Origin: Myxococcus hansupus
Lineage (GTDB): Bacteria > Myxococcota > Myxococcia > Myxococcales > Myxococcaceae
Direction of reading: 5' to 3'
Assembly (NCBI RefSeq): GCF_000280925.3
Contig: NZ_CP012109.1
Span: 7,646,501 to 7,710,500, forward strand
DNA length: 64,000 nt
The notes beneath the pieces are model-generated. The model worked only from the letters and a program-made list of their open reading frames with translations, was not told the DNA's origin and searched no databases. Positions 25,740 through 34,165 of the stretch are shown one piece after another. The translations under genes and the position numbers were made by a program. How positions within the stretch are numbered: the first letter of the stretch is position 1; each line of letters starts with the position of its first letter.

Positions 25740-27182
25740 CTACGGCGCGGTGTAGTCGATGTCCACGTCAATCATCGCGCCGGAGTAGCCATGCACCATG
25801 ACGTACGCCTTCGACTGGCCCGCGGGCACCGTGAGGTCGCACGTCTCATGGGGACCAACGACATACGGGCGGCAGTCATACGTATCGAACGTGGGCGGCG
25901 CGCCGAAGCGCACGTAGAGGTCGGGGTCATCCGTCTCCGCGCCCAGGCCTCGCATGTCCACCCGGAACTGCGTCCCGGGCTTCACGTCGTAGGTACCGAA
26001 GTCACGGTAGGTCCCCTGAGCCACGTAGGTGGACCACTGCGCCCAGCGCGGCCCCGTGATGAACCCCGTGAGCGGCACATACCGGATGTTCAAGTGGAAG
26101 GAAGGGTCCCCGCCATAGCCGGGGATCATGACGTAGGCGGTGTTCACTCCCGCGGGCACGACGAGGGTGCAACGCTCGTTGGCGGAGTACTCATACGGGC
26201 GGCAGTCCCATGCATCCATCGTGGGAGGCGCACCGAAGCGGACGTAAAGGTCCGGATCCCCCGTGCCCGTCATCTCCACGTCGAAGGTCGAGCCAGGCGC
26301 CACGGAGAAAGGGCTGTAATGGACGATGCCCGGTTCCCACGTCGAGCCTGACAGCGTCTCCGTCACGTACACGAAGCCATAGAGCGCCCGGGCGCCGTCG
26401 ATGTCCCTCTGCGTCAGCACCAGGTCCCCCATCTGGGTGCCGTTGCAGTGCGGGTAGTGCATGACGGACGCGCGGTCGTAGGTCGTCAGCGCGCGCCAGT
26501 TGTTGTCCTCGAAGCACCCGCTGGCCTGCGTGCGCGTGTGCTCGTGACGGAAGCCGAGCACGTGGCCCAATTCGTGGCGCGTCACGCCCTCCAGCGTCCA
26601 GGGGCCCAGGCCGCCGAAGGCGCTGTTGTCGAAGAGCAGATTCCGGACAGCGCGCGCATGACTCGGGAAGAAGGCACGGGCGAAGTACGCACCGCCCGCG
26701 TTGACGGGGTTCACGTCGAACACGACGTCGTCATTGAGGGCATCGCACCGCGCATCCTCCGTGCTCACGTGCCTGAACTTCACATCGCTCGCGGCTTCCC
26801 ATGTCGCCGCCGCCGAGGCCATCGCCTGGACCACCCGGTCGTAGCGGCTGCCAAAGGTGGTGCTCACGCAGTAGGTGAGGTCCCGCTTCTGCGTGTCGCT
26901 CCACTTCGCATCCAGGCCGCCCACCTGGTGGACGGTGAGCCGCCCGCTCCGGACGTGGTCCTCGTAGAACTCACGGAGCAACGCCTCGGACAGCACCGGC
27001 ACGTCACCATCGACGATGAAGATGCCCGTGTCAGGCTCCTGGTACACCTGCGCGCGGAATACCTCCCAGGACAGCCCCTGCCCCACGGCCTCTCCGGGAA
27101 CGGGGAAGCCGCCTTCGCCTTCGCCACAACCGGCGAGCAATGACAGACCCGTGAGGGCACCAACGAACTTGGACCGAAACAT
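25740..27182 (-). CDS. secreted zinc metalloprotease lipoprotein with two PPC-like domains (copy 1)
   Basis: Protein of 480 residues. A lipoprotein signal ends at SLLAGC (Cys19). After a propeptide-like part, a metzincin-type catalytic domain has HELGHVLGFRHEH (zinc ligands His203, His207, His213, base Glu204) and a Met-turn ASVMHYP. Two tandem bacterial pre-peptidase C-terminal domains follow, each with GDPDLYVRFGAPP and a cysteine pair. The start at 27182 has AAGGAG 5 nt upstream. It is the downstream member of a tandem pair with near-identical layout; an 86-base stretch differs at two positions. Probable role: degradation of proteins outside the cell, as in predation. Substrate is unknown. 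Confidence 0.9.
   Translation of the reverse strand: MFRSKFVGALTGLSLLAGCGEGEGGFPVPGEAVGQGLSWEVFRAQVYQEPDTGIFIVDGDVPVLSEALLREFYEDHVRSGRLTVHQVGGLDAKWSDTQKRDLTYCVSTTFGSRYDRVVQAMASAAATWEAASDVKFRHVSTEDARCDALNDDVVFDVNPVNAGGAYFARAFFPSHARAVRNLLFDNSAFGGLGPWTLEGVTRHELGHVLGFRHEHTRTQASGCFEDNNWRALTTYDRASVMHYPHCNGTQMGDLVLTQRDIDGARALYGFVYVTETLSGSTWEPGIVHYSPFSVAPGSTFDVEMTGTGDPDLYVRFGAPPTMDAWDCRPYEYSANERCTLVVPAGVNTAYVMIPGYGGDPSFHLNIRYVPLTGFITGPRWAQWSTYVAQGTYRDFGTYDVKPGTQFRVDMRGLGAETDDPDLYVRFGAPPTFDTYDCRPYVVGPHETCDLTVPAGQSKAYVMVHGYSGAMIDVDIDYTAP
26432..26517. repeat. direct repeat, copy 1 (86 bp, shared with 28152-28237)
   Basis: These 86 bases match 28152-28237 with two substitutions (26448 and 26474), in the part of each protease gene coding for the segment around the Met-turn. 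The offset is 1720 bases. The surrounding gene sequence is far less alike, which suggests recent gene conversion or strong local constraint. Confidence 0.85.
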
Positions 27183-27351
27183 GAAGCTCCTTGCCGAGAT
27201 GAGGGCTCGTGCCCCCACGGCATCGTCTCAGCCCCCAGGCTTCGTCACGAATCCAAGTTTCCTGATGAATCCCACTTCCGCCCGGCTCACTCCGGGGCTC
27301 CCGCGCAGCGACACTTTCGGGTAAGGGGCGCGGCCCCACGGCGCCGGTCAC

Positions 27352-27392
27352 CAAAAGAAACGGGCGGCCATCCCGCGAGGGAGGCCGCCCGT
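27352..27392 (-). terminator. intrinsic terminator after the second metalloprotease gene
   Basis: On the minus strand the arms ACGGGCGGCC and GGCCGCCCGT form a 10-bp GC-rich stem with a small inner TCCC/GGGA helix, followed directly by TTTCTTTT. It begins about 25 nt past the TAG stop at 27418. This is a good Rho-independent terminator and suggests the two protease genes are separate transcripts. Confidence 0.85.
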
Positions 27393-27417
27393 CGTTCACG
27401 TCATGCCCAGGCCAGGA

Positions 27418-28902
27418 CTACGGCTTGGTGTAGGTGATGGTCAGGTTGTAGGTGGCGCTCGTGAAGCCACGCACCATCACAAACGCGCTGGTCTGACCCG
27501 CGGGAACGGGGATGTCGCACGTCTCGTTGGCGCCGTTGACGTACGGGCGGCAGTTGTACGCCGACGTGGTGGGCTGCGCGCCCCACCGGACGTAGAGGTC
27601 CGGGTCACCCGTGCCCGTCATCACGACCTTGAAATTGGTGCCAGCCTTCACGCTGAAGGAGCCAATCTGGACGTTGGCGCTGCTCCCCACGCTGCCGGTC
27701 CGCGTCTCGGTGGTCACGCCGCCACCGGTGCCCCGGGGCGTCAGGTAGTTGACCGTCAGGTTGAACGAACCAGCGGCGTAGCCGTTCACCATGACGAACG
27801 CGGAGGTCACGCCCGCCGGCACCTCGAGGGTGCAGGTCTCGGTCGAGGTACCACCGAGGTACGGGCGGCAGACGAACGACGTCGCGGTGGGCGCGGCGCC
27901 CCACTGGACGTAGAGGTCCGGGTCACCCGCGGACCCCGTCCGCTGCAGCGTCGCGGTGAAGGTCGAACCCGGAACCACCGTGAAGGGGCCCCGGTGGAAG
28001 TTCCCACCCGTCGCGACGGTGCCCGTGAAGGTCTCCGTCCGCGGGTCGCCTTCCGGCGGCGGCGGGGGCGGCGGGGGCGGCTCACCGTTCGGCGTGCCGT
28101 AGAGCGCCTGGATGCCCTCGACGTCCTTCGCGGTCAGGACCAGGTCCCCGTTCTGGGTGCCGTTGCACTGCGGGTAGTGCATGACGGACGCGCCGTCGTA
28201 GGTCGTCAGCGCGCGCCAGTTGTTGTCCTCGAAGCACGTGCGCGCCTCGGGGCGGGTGTGCTCGTGGCGGAAGCCGAGCACGTGGCCCAGCTCGTGGCGG
28301 GTGATGCCCTCCAGCGTCCAGACGCCCAGGGGCTGGAAGGAGCTGGGGTCGAACACGACGTTGCGCGCGGCGCGCGCGTCACCCGGGAAGAACGCGCGAG
28401 CCAGGTACTGGCCACCGGCGTTGATGGGGCTCACGTCGAACAGCACGTTGTTGTTGCTGGCGGTGCAGTTCCCGTCCTGCGCGCTCACGTGAGTGAACTT
28501 CACGTGGCCGGCGGCCTCCCACTGCGCCGTCGCAGTGGCCATCGCCTGAACCATCCGGTTGTAGTTGTTGTTGAAGCGGGTGCTCACGCAGTAGGTGAGG
28601 TTCAGCTTCTGCGTGTCGCTCCACTTCGCGTCCTGGCCGCCCACGCGGTGGACGATGAGCTGCCCGTTCCGGACGTTGTTCTCATAGAACTCGCGCAGGT
28701 GCTTCTCGGTCGCGAACGGCGTGTCCCCGTCGGCGATGTAGATACCCGTCTCAGGCTCCTGGTACACCAGGGAGAGGAACTCCTCCCACGACATTCCCTG
28801 ACCGACGACCTCGTCGGAAGCAGGGTTGGTGACATCGCCGCCGCCGCAACCGGCGAGCAGCGCCAGGCCCGTGAGGGCGCCGACGAACTTGGACTGTGAC
28901 AT
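27418..28902 (-). CDS. secreted zinc metalloprotease lipoprotein with two PPC-like domains (copy 2)
   Basis: Paralogue of the gene at 25740-27182, 494 residues. The lipoprotein signal ends at LALLAGC (Cys19). Propeptide and catalytic domain align without gaps to copy 1, and HELGHVLGFRHEH again occupies 203-215. A nine-proline linker absent from copy 1 joins the catalytic domain to two PPC-like domains (GDPDLYVQWGAAP and GDPDLYVRWGAQP). The second ATG (28902) is preferred, as AAGG is 6 nt before it and abuts the first (28908). The upstream 300 bases are clearly AT-richer and probably hold its promoter. Both copies have intact catalytic residues, so neither is a pseudogene. Confidence 0.9.
   Translation of the reverse strand: MSQSKFVGALTGLALLAGCGGGDVTNPASDEVVGQGMSWEEFLSLVYQEPETGIYIADGDTPFATEKHLREFYENNVRNGQLIVHRVGGQDAKWSDTQKLNLTYCVSTRFNNNYNRMVQAMATATAQWEAAGHVKFTHVSAQDGNCTASNNNVLFDVSPINAGGQYLARAFFPGDARAARNVVFDPSSFQPLGVWTLEGITRHELGHVLGFRHEHTRPEARTCFEDNNWRALTTYDGASVMHYPQCNGTQNGDLVLTAKDVEGIQALYGTPNGEPPPPPPPPPEGDPRTETFTGTVATGGNFHRGPFTVVPGSTFTATLQRTGSAGDPDLYVQWGAAPTATSFVCRPYLGGTSTETCTLEVPAGVTSAFVMVNGYAAGSFNLTVNYLTPRGTGGGVTTETRTGSVGSSANVQIGSFSVKAGTNFKVVMTGTGDPDLYVRWGAQPTTSAYNCRPYVNGANETCDIPVPAGQTSAFVMVRGFTSATYNLTITYTKP
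28152..28237. repeat. direct repeat, copy 2 (86 bp, shared with 26432-26517)
   Basis: Partner of the repeat at 26432-26517. The two substitutions change Gln-Cys-Asn-Gly to His-Cys-Asn-Gly and Gly to Arg before AlaSerValMet in the encoded proteins. Recombination between the copies would fuse the two genes and delete about 1.7 kb. Confidence 0.85.
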
Positions 28903-29201
28903 GGACATCCTTGTTGGGATGAGTGGTTCACAGCCGACCAAGCAGCCGCCGTGCCAGAATCCAAGTCATTGCCGTTATTCAGATTTTTTATCGGCTCCGG
29001 GTTCAACGCGGTGTGCCGGGGCTCCAGCGCCCACACGTCTTTTCGTAAAGAGCTTTGACGCTATTGAACCAAAGTCGAGTAGTTCTAAGTGCTTACCCGT
29101 ACGAACAGGGCCGACCTGATTTCAGTCACTCCGTCCGAACTCAGGACGCCGGCAAGATCTACCTGCCCTGGAAAGCGACAATTTGAACGGAAGCCTCGGC
29201 C

Positions 29202-31013
29202 TCAGAGCCCGACCAGGGCCTCCGGGCGGTTGAGGCCCCGGGCACGGCCCAGCGGCTGGAGGATGTCTTGCGGCAGCCCGTCCGCGGTGAGCAGGAGCGC
29301 GCGCACGGCGGTCTCCACCACGTCCTCGGCCCCCGGGCGGACCATGCCGCGGCGGGCGTCCTCCACGCGCTTGCCGCGGTAGGCGTCGAAGCGCTCCTTC
29401 ACCTTGAGGGCCAGGTCCGCCACGGCCTTGTCGCCCACCTCCACGCGCAGCTCCAATTCGTTGCGGAGCTGCACGGGGTCGGCGAGCACGCCGTACCGGT
29501 CATAACCCTTGTGCGCGGTGTCCTCGTGCACCACCGCGTAGTCATGCGTGTTGGGCGCCACCACCTGCTGCTCCTTGAGCAAGTCCCGCATCACCGCGGT
29601 GACGGAGGCCGTCACGGTGAGCCGGTGGAGCTGCACGTCGAACACGAACTCCGAATACATGGGCTCCTCCACGGTGATGGGCTCGCGGAAGGTGGTGTCC
29701 CGGTGCCGCTGCACCTCGGTGCGCTGGCCCTCCGCCTTGTCCAGCGCGGCCTCCAGCACCTTCTCCTTGTCCAGCGACGCGGCGACCTTGGCCACCAGCA
29801 GCAGCTCCTCGGCGACGCAGGACTTGGCGTTGCACCGCGACGGGTTGCACTCACTGGGGAACTCGCCCCGGCGCGTCTCGCGCGCGGCCTCGCCACACTC
29901 CTGCAGGGCCTCGCGGCACTCCCGGCGCTCGCGCTCCCGGCAGCGCTCGGCGGCCACGCGCACCATGCTCAGCTCCGCCTGCATGCGCAGGTACTCGCGC
30001 AGCGCCGTGGCCTGCTTGCGCTCGACGTCCTCCAGGGTGCGCTCGGACTGGAGCAGCTTGCCCTCGTAGCCCGCGCGGCGCGGGTTGGGCACGGAGCGGT
30101 TTCCCGCCAGGTAGCGCTGCGTGCGCTGCGACTCCTCCACCACCTGCAGCGGCAACACCCGCTCCAGCGCCAGGTCCAGCCGCACGCCCTCGCGGCCCTC
30201 CGGGGCCTCCGTCACCACGCGCAGGGGCAGCTTCGTGGGGAGCATGGACGCCAGCCGCCCGGCCGCCAGCCGCTGCGCCACGTCCGGCGCGCCGGCCCGG
30301 TCCTCCACGGGCGAGGCCACCACGAGGAAGGCCACCTCGTCCCGCAGCTTCTGGCGCACGGCCTCGGCCCGCTCACGCGCCGCCGTGGCGCCCACGCGCT
30401 CCTGGTCCGCGCGGACATAGGCCACCAGCGCGTTGCCCAGCTTGCCGGACTTCTCCAAGTCGCCGCCGGTGGTGAACCAGCGCTTCGCCCAGGCCACCTG
30501 CACCCCGTCCACGCCCCGCTTCGCGGCCGAGTGGTCCGGCGCCACCGACAGCACGGCGTCGAACTCGGCGCGCGCGTCCTGGAGCCGCTCCGCCTTGAGC
30601 GCCACGTTGCCCGCGGCCACGCGCGCATCCAGCGTCTCGCTCAACAAGTCGCGCGCGGGCCCGTTGTCCCCGTTGAGCTCCAACGCGCGCACCAGCAGCT
30701 TCATCGCGCCATCCAGGTTCCCATCCGCGTGCACCGAGCGCGCCTCCGCCAGCACCACCTCGCTCCAGGCCTGACGCACCTTGCCCAGCTTCACCTTGAC
30801 CTCGGAGGCCTCCGGGTCCGCGGCCAGCGCGCGCAGATACGCGGCCTCCGCGTCCGCCCACTTCTGCTCCTGGCTGGCGAGGTCTCCCTCCTTCACCGCG
30901 CGGGAGAAGGCGGAACACCCCGCCAGGACGAACGCCAGCGCCAGGGCCAACGCCCCCAGCCAGTGACGTGAAGGAGCGGGTGCGGGACGAGGGTTTCGGA
31001 CGAACGCGTTCAC
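29202..31013 (-). CDS. large TPR-like lipoprotein of unknown function
   Basis: Protein of 604 residues started at GTG 31013, immediately before VNAFVRNPRP; there is no ATG between it and an implausible upstream start. LALAFVLAGCSAF is a lipobox (Cys33). Residues about 35-240 look like degenerate TPR helices (WADAEAAYLRALAADPEASE). A Cys-rich helical segment at about 370-430 (CRERERRECREALQEC, CNPSRCNAKSC) may form disulphides. The C-terminus (about 470-604) has a beta part (FVFDVQLHRLTVTASVTAVM) and helices. No family is recognised. It may be a scaffold of an envelope complex; that is inference from the TPRs and anchor. Confidence 0.82.
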   Translation of the reverse strand: MNAFVRNPRPAPAPSRHWLGALALALAFVLAGCSAFSRAVKEGDLASQEQKWADAEAAYLRALAADPEASEVKVKLGKVRQAWSEVVLAEARSVHADGNLDGAMKLLVRALELNGDNGPARDLLSETLDARVAAGNVALKAERLQDARAEFDAVLSVAPDHSAAKRGVDGVQVAWAKRWFTTGGDLEKSGKLGNALVAYVRADQERVGATAARERAEAVRQKLRDEVAFLVVASPVEDRAGAPDVAQRLAAGRLASMLPTKLPLRVVTEAPEGREGVRLDLALERVLPLQVVEESQRTQRYLAGNRSVPNPRRAGYEGKLLQSERTLEDVERKQATALREYLRMQAELSMVRVAAERCRERERRECREALQECGEAARETRRGEFPSECNPSRCNAKSCVAEELLLVAKVAASLDKEKVLEAALDKAEGQRTEVQRHRDTTFREPITVEEPMYSEFVFDVQLHRLTVTASVTAVMRDLLKEQQVVAPNTHDYAVVHEDTAHKGYDRYGVLADPVQLRNELELRVEVGDKAVADLALKVKERFDAYRGKRVEDARRGMVRPGAEDVVETAVRALLLTADGLPQDILQPLGRARGLNRPEALVGL

Positions 31014-31216
31014 ACCCGCATCTTCGGGGAAAGCCTCCACCGGGTGAAGACTCGGGACGTCCTCCTGGCTGGCCGCCTTCCAGGGGCTCGCCGGACAACG
31101 GGGCGCGTCCGAAAAACGCGCGCCCCCACGCAATCCCTGTCCTGCCTGCAAGCCCTCACTGCGCGTGGCAGCGATTACCGTGTAGGTTTTTCAACAAGCA
31201 CGGATTCTTGCGACGT

Positions 31217-31230
31217 GGGTTGCATAACCC
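31217..31230. promoter_or_regulatory. palindrome, possible operator
   Basis: GGGTT-GCAT-AACCC has two perfect 5-base arms. A GGGTTA half-site recurs about 30 bases downstream (CTTGGGTTATT). It lies about 60 bases before a promoter-like sequence for the gene at 31376. The binding protein is unknown. Confidence 0.35.
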
Positions 31231-31287
31231 CAAAATGAGTCTATATAGCCCCACCTCTTGGGTTATTCCTGAGTTTTTACAGTGCAG

Positions 31288-31317
31288 TTGCGATGATTCG
31301 GCGTAACTGTATATATT
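31288..31317 (+). promoter_or_regulatory. possible sigma-70-type promoter for the gene at 31376
   Basis: TTGCGA (31288-31293) and TATATA (31310-31315) are separated by 16 bases, and TATATT by 18. Start of transcription would fall near 31324, about 50 bases before the ATG. The AT-rich setting in a very GC-rich genome supports it; the -35 box matches the consensus in four of six bases. Confidence 0.4.
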
Positions 31318-31375
31318 CACCCCATTCCCCGCCCCTGAGTCGTATATCCACCTGGAGCATTCTGGACCCGTCCCC

Positions 31376-32245
31376 ATGGAACTTGCTCCCCGCCCGTTGA
31401 GCCCCGCTCCCCGTCAAGTCGTACGGACCGTGCTTCACGAGGCCCTGGAGAGCAAACTCGGTGGGGAGGTGGTTGTCAGGTCCACCACCGTGTCCGGGCG
31501 GATCTTCGTCGTCGCGAGGAAGGTGGCCTGGGCGGTCCTCAACAGCCCGGGGGCGCTCAACTTCTCGACGGTCCTCATCCGGGACCAGGTGGTGAGCCGC
31601 GAGGACGTGGAGCAGGTCGTGGCGGAGTGCCGGCAGAATGGCGGCAACTTCTGCGAGACGCTGGTGACGTGGGGCCTGGTTCCCCGGGACACCATGCGAG
31701 ACATGCTGCGGCGGCACATGTCGGAGCAGCTCGAGGCCCTGCTGTCCCTCACGGACGCGCAGGCCCTCTTCGTGCCCCAGCCGCGCACCTACTCCAGTCA
31801 GTTGACGTATGGCCTGGATGAGTTGATTTCCGCGGCCCCGAAGCCGTCCACCCCCCACCCCCAGGTAGAAAGCGAAGTCATGGCGAACGTGAAGCAGTCC
31901 CTGGAAGAGACGCTGAAGATTGAAGGAGCCTTCGCGGCCTGCCTCGCGGATTCGAAGAGCGGCATGTGCCTGGGCAGCGTCGGTGGCAACGCCGCCTTCA
32001 ACATCGAGACGGCGGCCGCGGCCAACACCGAGGTGGTGCGCGCCAAGATGAAGGCGATGAGCCTCCTGGGCATCAAGGACCGCATCGAGGACATCCTCAT
32101 CACGCTGGGTGAGCAGTACCACCTCATCCGGCCGCTGGGCTCCAAGGACGGCCTGTTCCTCTACGTGGCCCTGCACCGAACCAGCGCGAACCTCGCCATG
32201 GCGCGCTTCAAGCTGTCGGACATCGAGAAGTCGCTTCAGGTGTGA
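31376..32245 (+). CDS. PATAN/DUF4388-like plus roadblock/LC7-like regulatory protein
   Basis: Soluble protein of 289 residues. The N-terminal part (about 15-135) has the pattern of PATAN/DUF4388 domains: a beta pair with RIFVVARKVAWAVLNSPG, and EDVEQVVAECRQNGGNFCETL as in the helical part. The C-terminal part (about 160-285) reads like a roadblock/LC7 domain: EGAFAACLADSKSGMCLG, then DRIEDILITLGEQYHLIRPL and GLFLYVALHRTSANLAMARF. Roadblock proteins control small GTPases such as MglA in myxobacterial motility; DUF4388 proteins occur in myxobacterial signalling. No GTPase gene is nearby. The AT-rich promoter region upstream suggests it is individually regulated. Confidence 0.82.
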   Translation: MELAPRPLSPAPRQVVRTVLHEALESKLGGEVVVRSTTVSGRIFVVARKVAWAVLNSPGALNFSTVLIRDQVVSREDVEQVVAECRQNGGNFCETLVTWGLVPRDTMRDMLRRHMSEQLEALLSLTDAQALFVPQPRTYSSQLTYGLDELISAAPKPSTPHPQVESEVMANVKQSLEETLKIEGAFAACLADSKSGMCLGSVGGNAAFNIETAAAANTEVVRAKMKAMSLLGIKDRIEDILITLGEQYHLIRPLGSKDGLFLYVALHRTSANLAMARFKLSDIEKSLQV

Positions 32246-32487
32246 GCAGCCCCCCTGGCGGATGAGCGCCCGCCCGCCTCACGGGCGGGGCGCCCCGCTG
32301 GCCTCTGGACGCGCCCGGGTGGATGCGCGCCGTGGCCCCTCCTCGTTAGAGAGTGGACTCCCTCCTGCTGAGCGCCGTGAGGCCCACGTCCTGGGTGGCG
32401 TGGGTGGCTCCGGACGCGCCGGGAATGACGCGGCGCAATGGCGGGTAGAGGAATGACACGTCCCATGAGGGGGGCGAGAGAGGCACC

Positions 32488-32724
32488 ATGTCCTGTCCAC
32501 TGCCACGACCCACCGAGTTCCGCCTTCCGCTGCGGGCCGAGTCCTTCTCCATCGACGAGCACCGCAACGTGCACTGCCGCTTCTACGGCGGCTGCATCGA
32601 CGTCGCGGTGAAGAAGGACTGGGACAGCTTCACCTGCGCCAAGTGCCCTCTCTTCCACGAGGACCGGGCGCCCGGCGCCAGCGCCTACGCCTTCAACCAG
32701 CCCGCGGACCCGGGCCGGCCCTAG
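32488..32724 (+). CDS. small Cys-containing protein, unknown function
   Basis: Protein of 78 residues with CRFYGGC and CAKCPLF, a four-cysteine set (C-x5-C ... C-x2-C) that could bind zinc. The central stretch DVAVKKDWDSFTCAKC is well structured; the C-terminus is Pro/Gly-rich. GAGAGAGGCACC lies just upstream of the ATG. The gene-free 240 bases before it show nothing notable. No family is recognised. Confidence 0.6.
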   Translation: MSCPLPRPTEFRLPLRAESFSIDEHRNVHCRFYGGCIDVAVKKDWDSFTCAKCPLFHEDRAPGASAYAFNQPADPGRP

Positions 32725-32915
32725 CAGCACCTGACGGACGTCACGAGGCTTCGGCGGCACGCGCTCCCCTGGGACGAGGAGCGCGCCTCCTCCGATGCCT
32801 TCGTTGACCACCCCACGCGCGCCGGGACTCCCGGAGGGAGTAGGCACGCGGGGCCCCTGACGCCAGCTTGGGCGCGACCTGCACGGGCAACACGCCCGCC
32901 TGCCGGGAGGCCGCC

Positions 32916-33809
32916 ATGCTGCGCCAGCTCCTGCTCTCCGACTTCAGGACCGAGGGCCCCGCCGCGGGCCATGGCTGGCTCCTGGTGCAGCGGGAGTTTC
33001 CCTCCGTGCAGATCGCACCGCTGTCCGCGGGTCGCGGCGCACGGGTGCTCTCCCTGGACGCCGCCGAATGGAACGCGCAGTCCTTCGACCCGCTGGCCTG
33101 GGACGGGCGCATCCTCGACGCGGCCGAGAGCACCGAGTGGCTGGCCATCCACCTGACGGGCGCCAGCCGCGAGGCGCTCACGGTGGCCGCGCTCGAAATC
33201 CTGACGCGCTATCAGTGTCTGATTGCCCGCGGAAACGCGGCCTCGTCCGTGCCCGCCTTCCGCCGACTGTTGGCGAGACACCGAGCATTGCATGACCTGA
33301 AACATCCGGCGTCGCGCGCGGACTTCTACCGGGCGTTGGACACCTGGCAATGGGTGCTGCGGCTGCGGCCGGAGGTGGACGCCCCCGTCCAGGCCGCGGC
33401 GCTCCTGCGCGCGGTGGAGCAGCCTCGCGGCGCGGACCGCCTGGCGTGGATTCTGGAGGAAGCGGGCGCGGATGACGCCCTCTGCCGGCGCGTGAGGGAG
33501 CTGGTGATGCGCGGTGGACCGACTGGCAACGCCCGGGACGTGGCGCTGCTGGAGGCCGCGGACGCGCTGTCCTTCTTCACCCGGGATGCCTCGGCGTTCT
33601 CCCGCGAGACGACCCCGGAGCACCGCCGCCGCCACGTGGCGCGCACACTCGCGCGCCTGCGGCCCGAACACCTGCCCTGGCTGGGACAGGTGCGCGTGGC
33701 CCCTGCCATGTGCGCGCAGCTCGAGTCCCTGCTGGGCGCGGTCTTCCCTCCCGCGGACGCCCGCGCGGGCCCCCTGGCCCGGCCTGGCGTCAACACGGGC
33801 CCCAGCTAG
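32916..33809 (+). CDS. helical protein of unknown function
   Basis: Soluble protein of 297 residues. Start placed at 32916 because GGGAGG lies 6 nt before it. The N-terminal quarter is beta-rich (HGWLLVQREFPSVQIAPLS), while residues about 80-270 are helical and include ASRADFYRALDTWQWVLRL and DVALLEAADALSFFTRDA, vaguely like metal-dependent HD-type helical proteins, but no HD pair is visible. Its TAG stop overlaps the TAG stop of a convergent gene in the four bases CTAG. Function is not proposed. Confidence 0.72.
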   Translation: MLRQLLLSDFRTEGPAAGHGWLLVQREFPSVQIAPLSAGRGARVLSLDAAEWNAQSFDPLAWDGRILDAAESTEWLAIHLTGASREALTVAALEILTRYQCLIARGNAASSVPAFRRLLARHRALHDLKHPASRADFYRALDTWQWVLRLRPEVDAPVQAAALLRAVEQPRGADRLAWILEEAGADDALCRRVRELVMRGGPTGNARDVALLEAADALSFFTRDASAFSRETTPEHRRRHVARTLARLRPEHLPWLGQVRVAPAMCAQLESLLGAVFPPADARAGPLARPGVNTGPS

Positions 33810-34009
33810 GTGTGCACCGCGCGGTCCGTCGGGTCACCCAGTCGGTCATTCATGGTGACGTCCCCCGTCAGCCCCGCCGCCCGCTGACGCTCCGTCAGCT
33901 CGCGCAGGTTGCGCTCCTGCTTGTTGCCAAAGGCCCCGCCCAGAATCACAGCCATGATGAGGACGGCGAAGATGACGACTCCCAGAATCGTGGCGCCAAG
34001 GATTTCCAT
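33806..34009 (-). CDS. small single-pass membrane protein
   Basis: Protein of 67 residues: an N-terminal membrane helix (ILGATILGVVIFAVLIMAVILGG, about 3-25) and a charged, presumably cytoplasmic tail (KQERNLRELTERQRAAG). An alternative GTG start at 34021 adds four residues; neither has an ideal ribosome site, although GAAAGG precedes them. Its stop overlaps that of the convergent upstream-coded gene by four bases. No function is known for such proteins. Confidence 0.65.
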   Translation of the reverse strand: MEILGATILGVVIFAVLIMAVILGGAFGNKQERNLRELTERQRAAGLTGDVTMNDRLGDPTDRAVHT

Positions 34010-34165
34010 GGGCTGACACACCTTTCGAGCAGGGGCCGCGCCACCCTCCCGGACGCGGCCACGTGAGCTTCACCTGTCAAAGGTGTGTCGTCCCGCCGCT
34101 CGCGGCGCCGTCTCCCCGGATGCTCCAGGCCTGTCCGTCCGCGTGCCCGGCGGGCAGGCGGCCAG

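Larger units (their letters stand above)
31014..31375. other. gene-free 362-base region between divergent genes, AT-rich on its right side
   Basis: No coding frame is convincing here. The left part (31014-31170) is GC-rich and contains a hairpin, GGGGCGCG (31100-31107) with CGCGCCCC (31119-31126), in the leader of the lipoprotein gene. From about 31180 on, base composition shifts to much more A+T than anywhere nearby, with a palindrome at 31217-31230 and promoter-like boxes near 31290-31317. This is most likely a divergent control region. Confidence 0.6.

Noticed and set aside
32916-33809. Assignment of the helical protein to a DUF4202 or HD-type family
   Set aside because: A faint pattern likeness exists in the region around residue 200, but no metal-ligand pair is visible, so no family is claimed.
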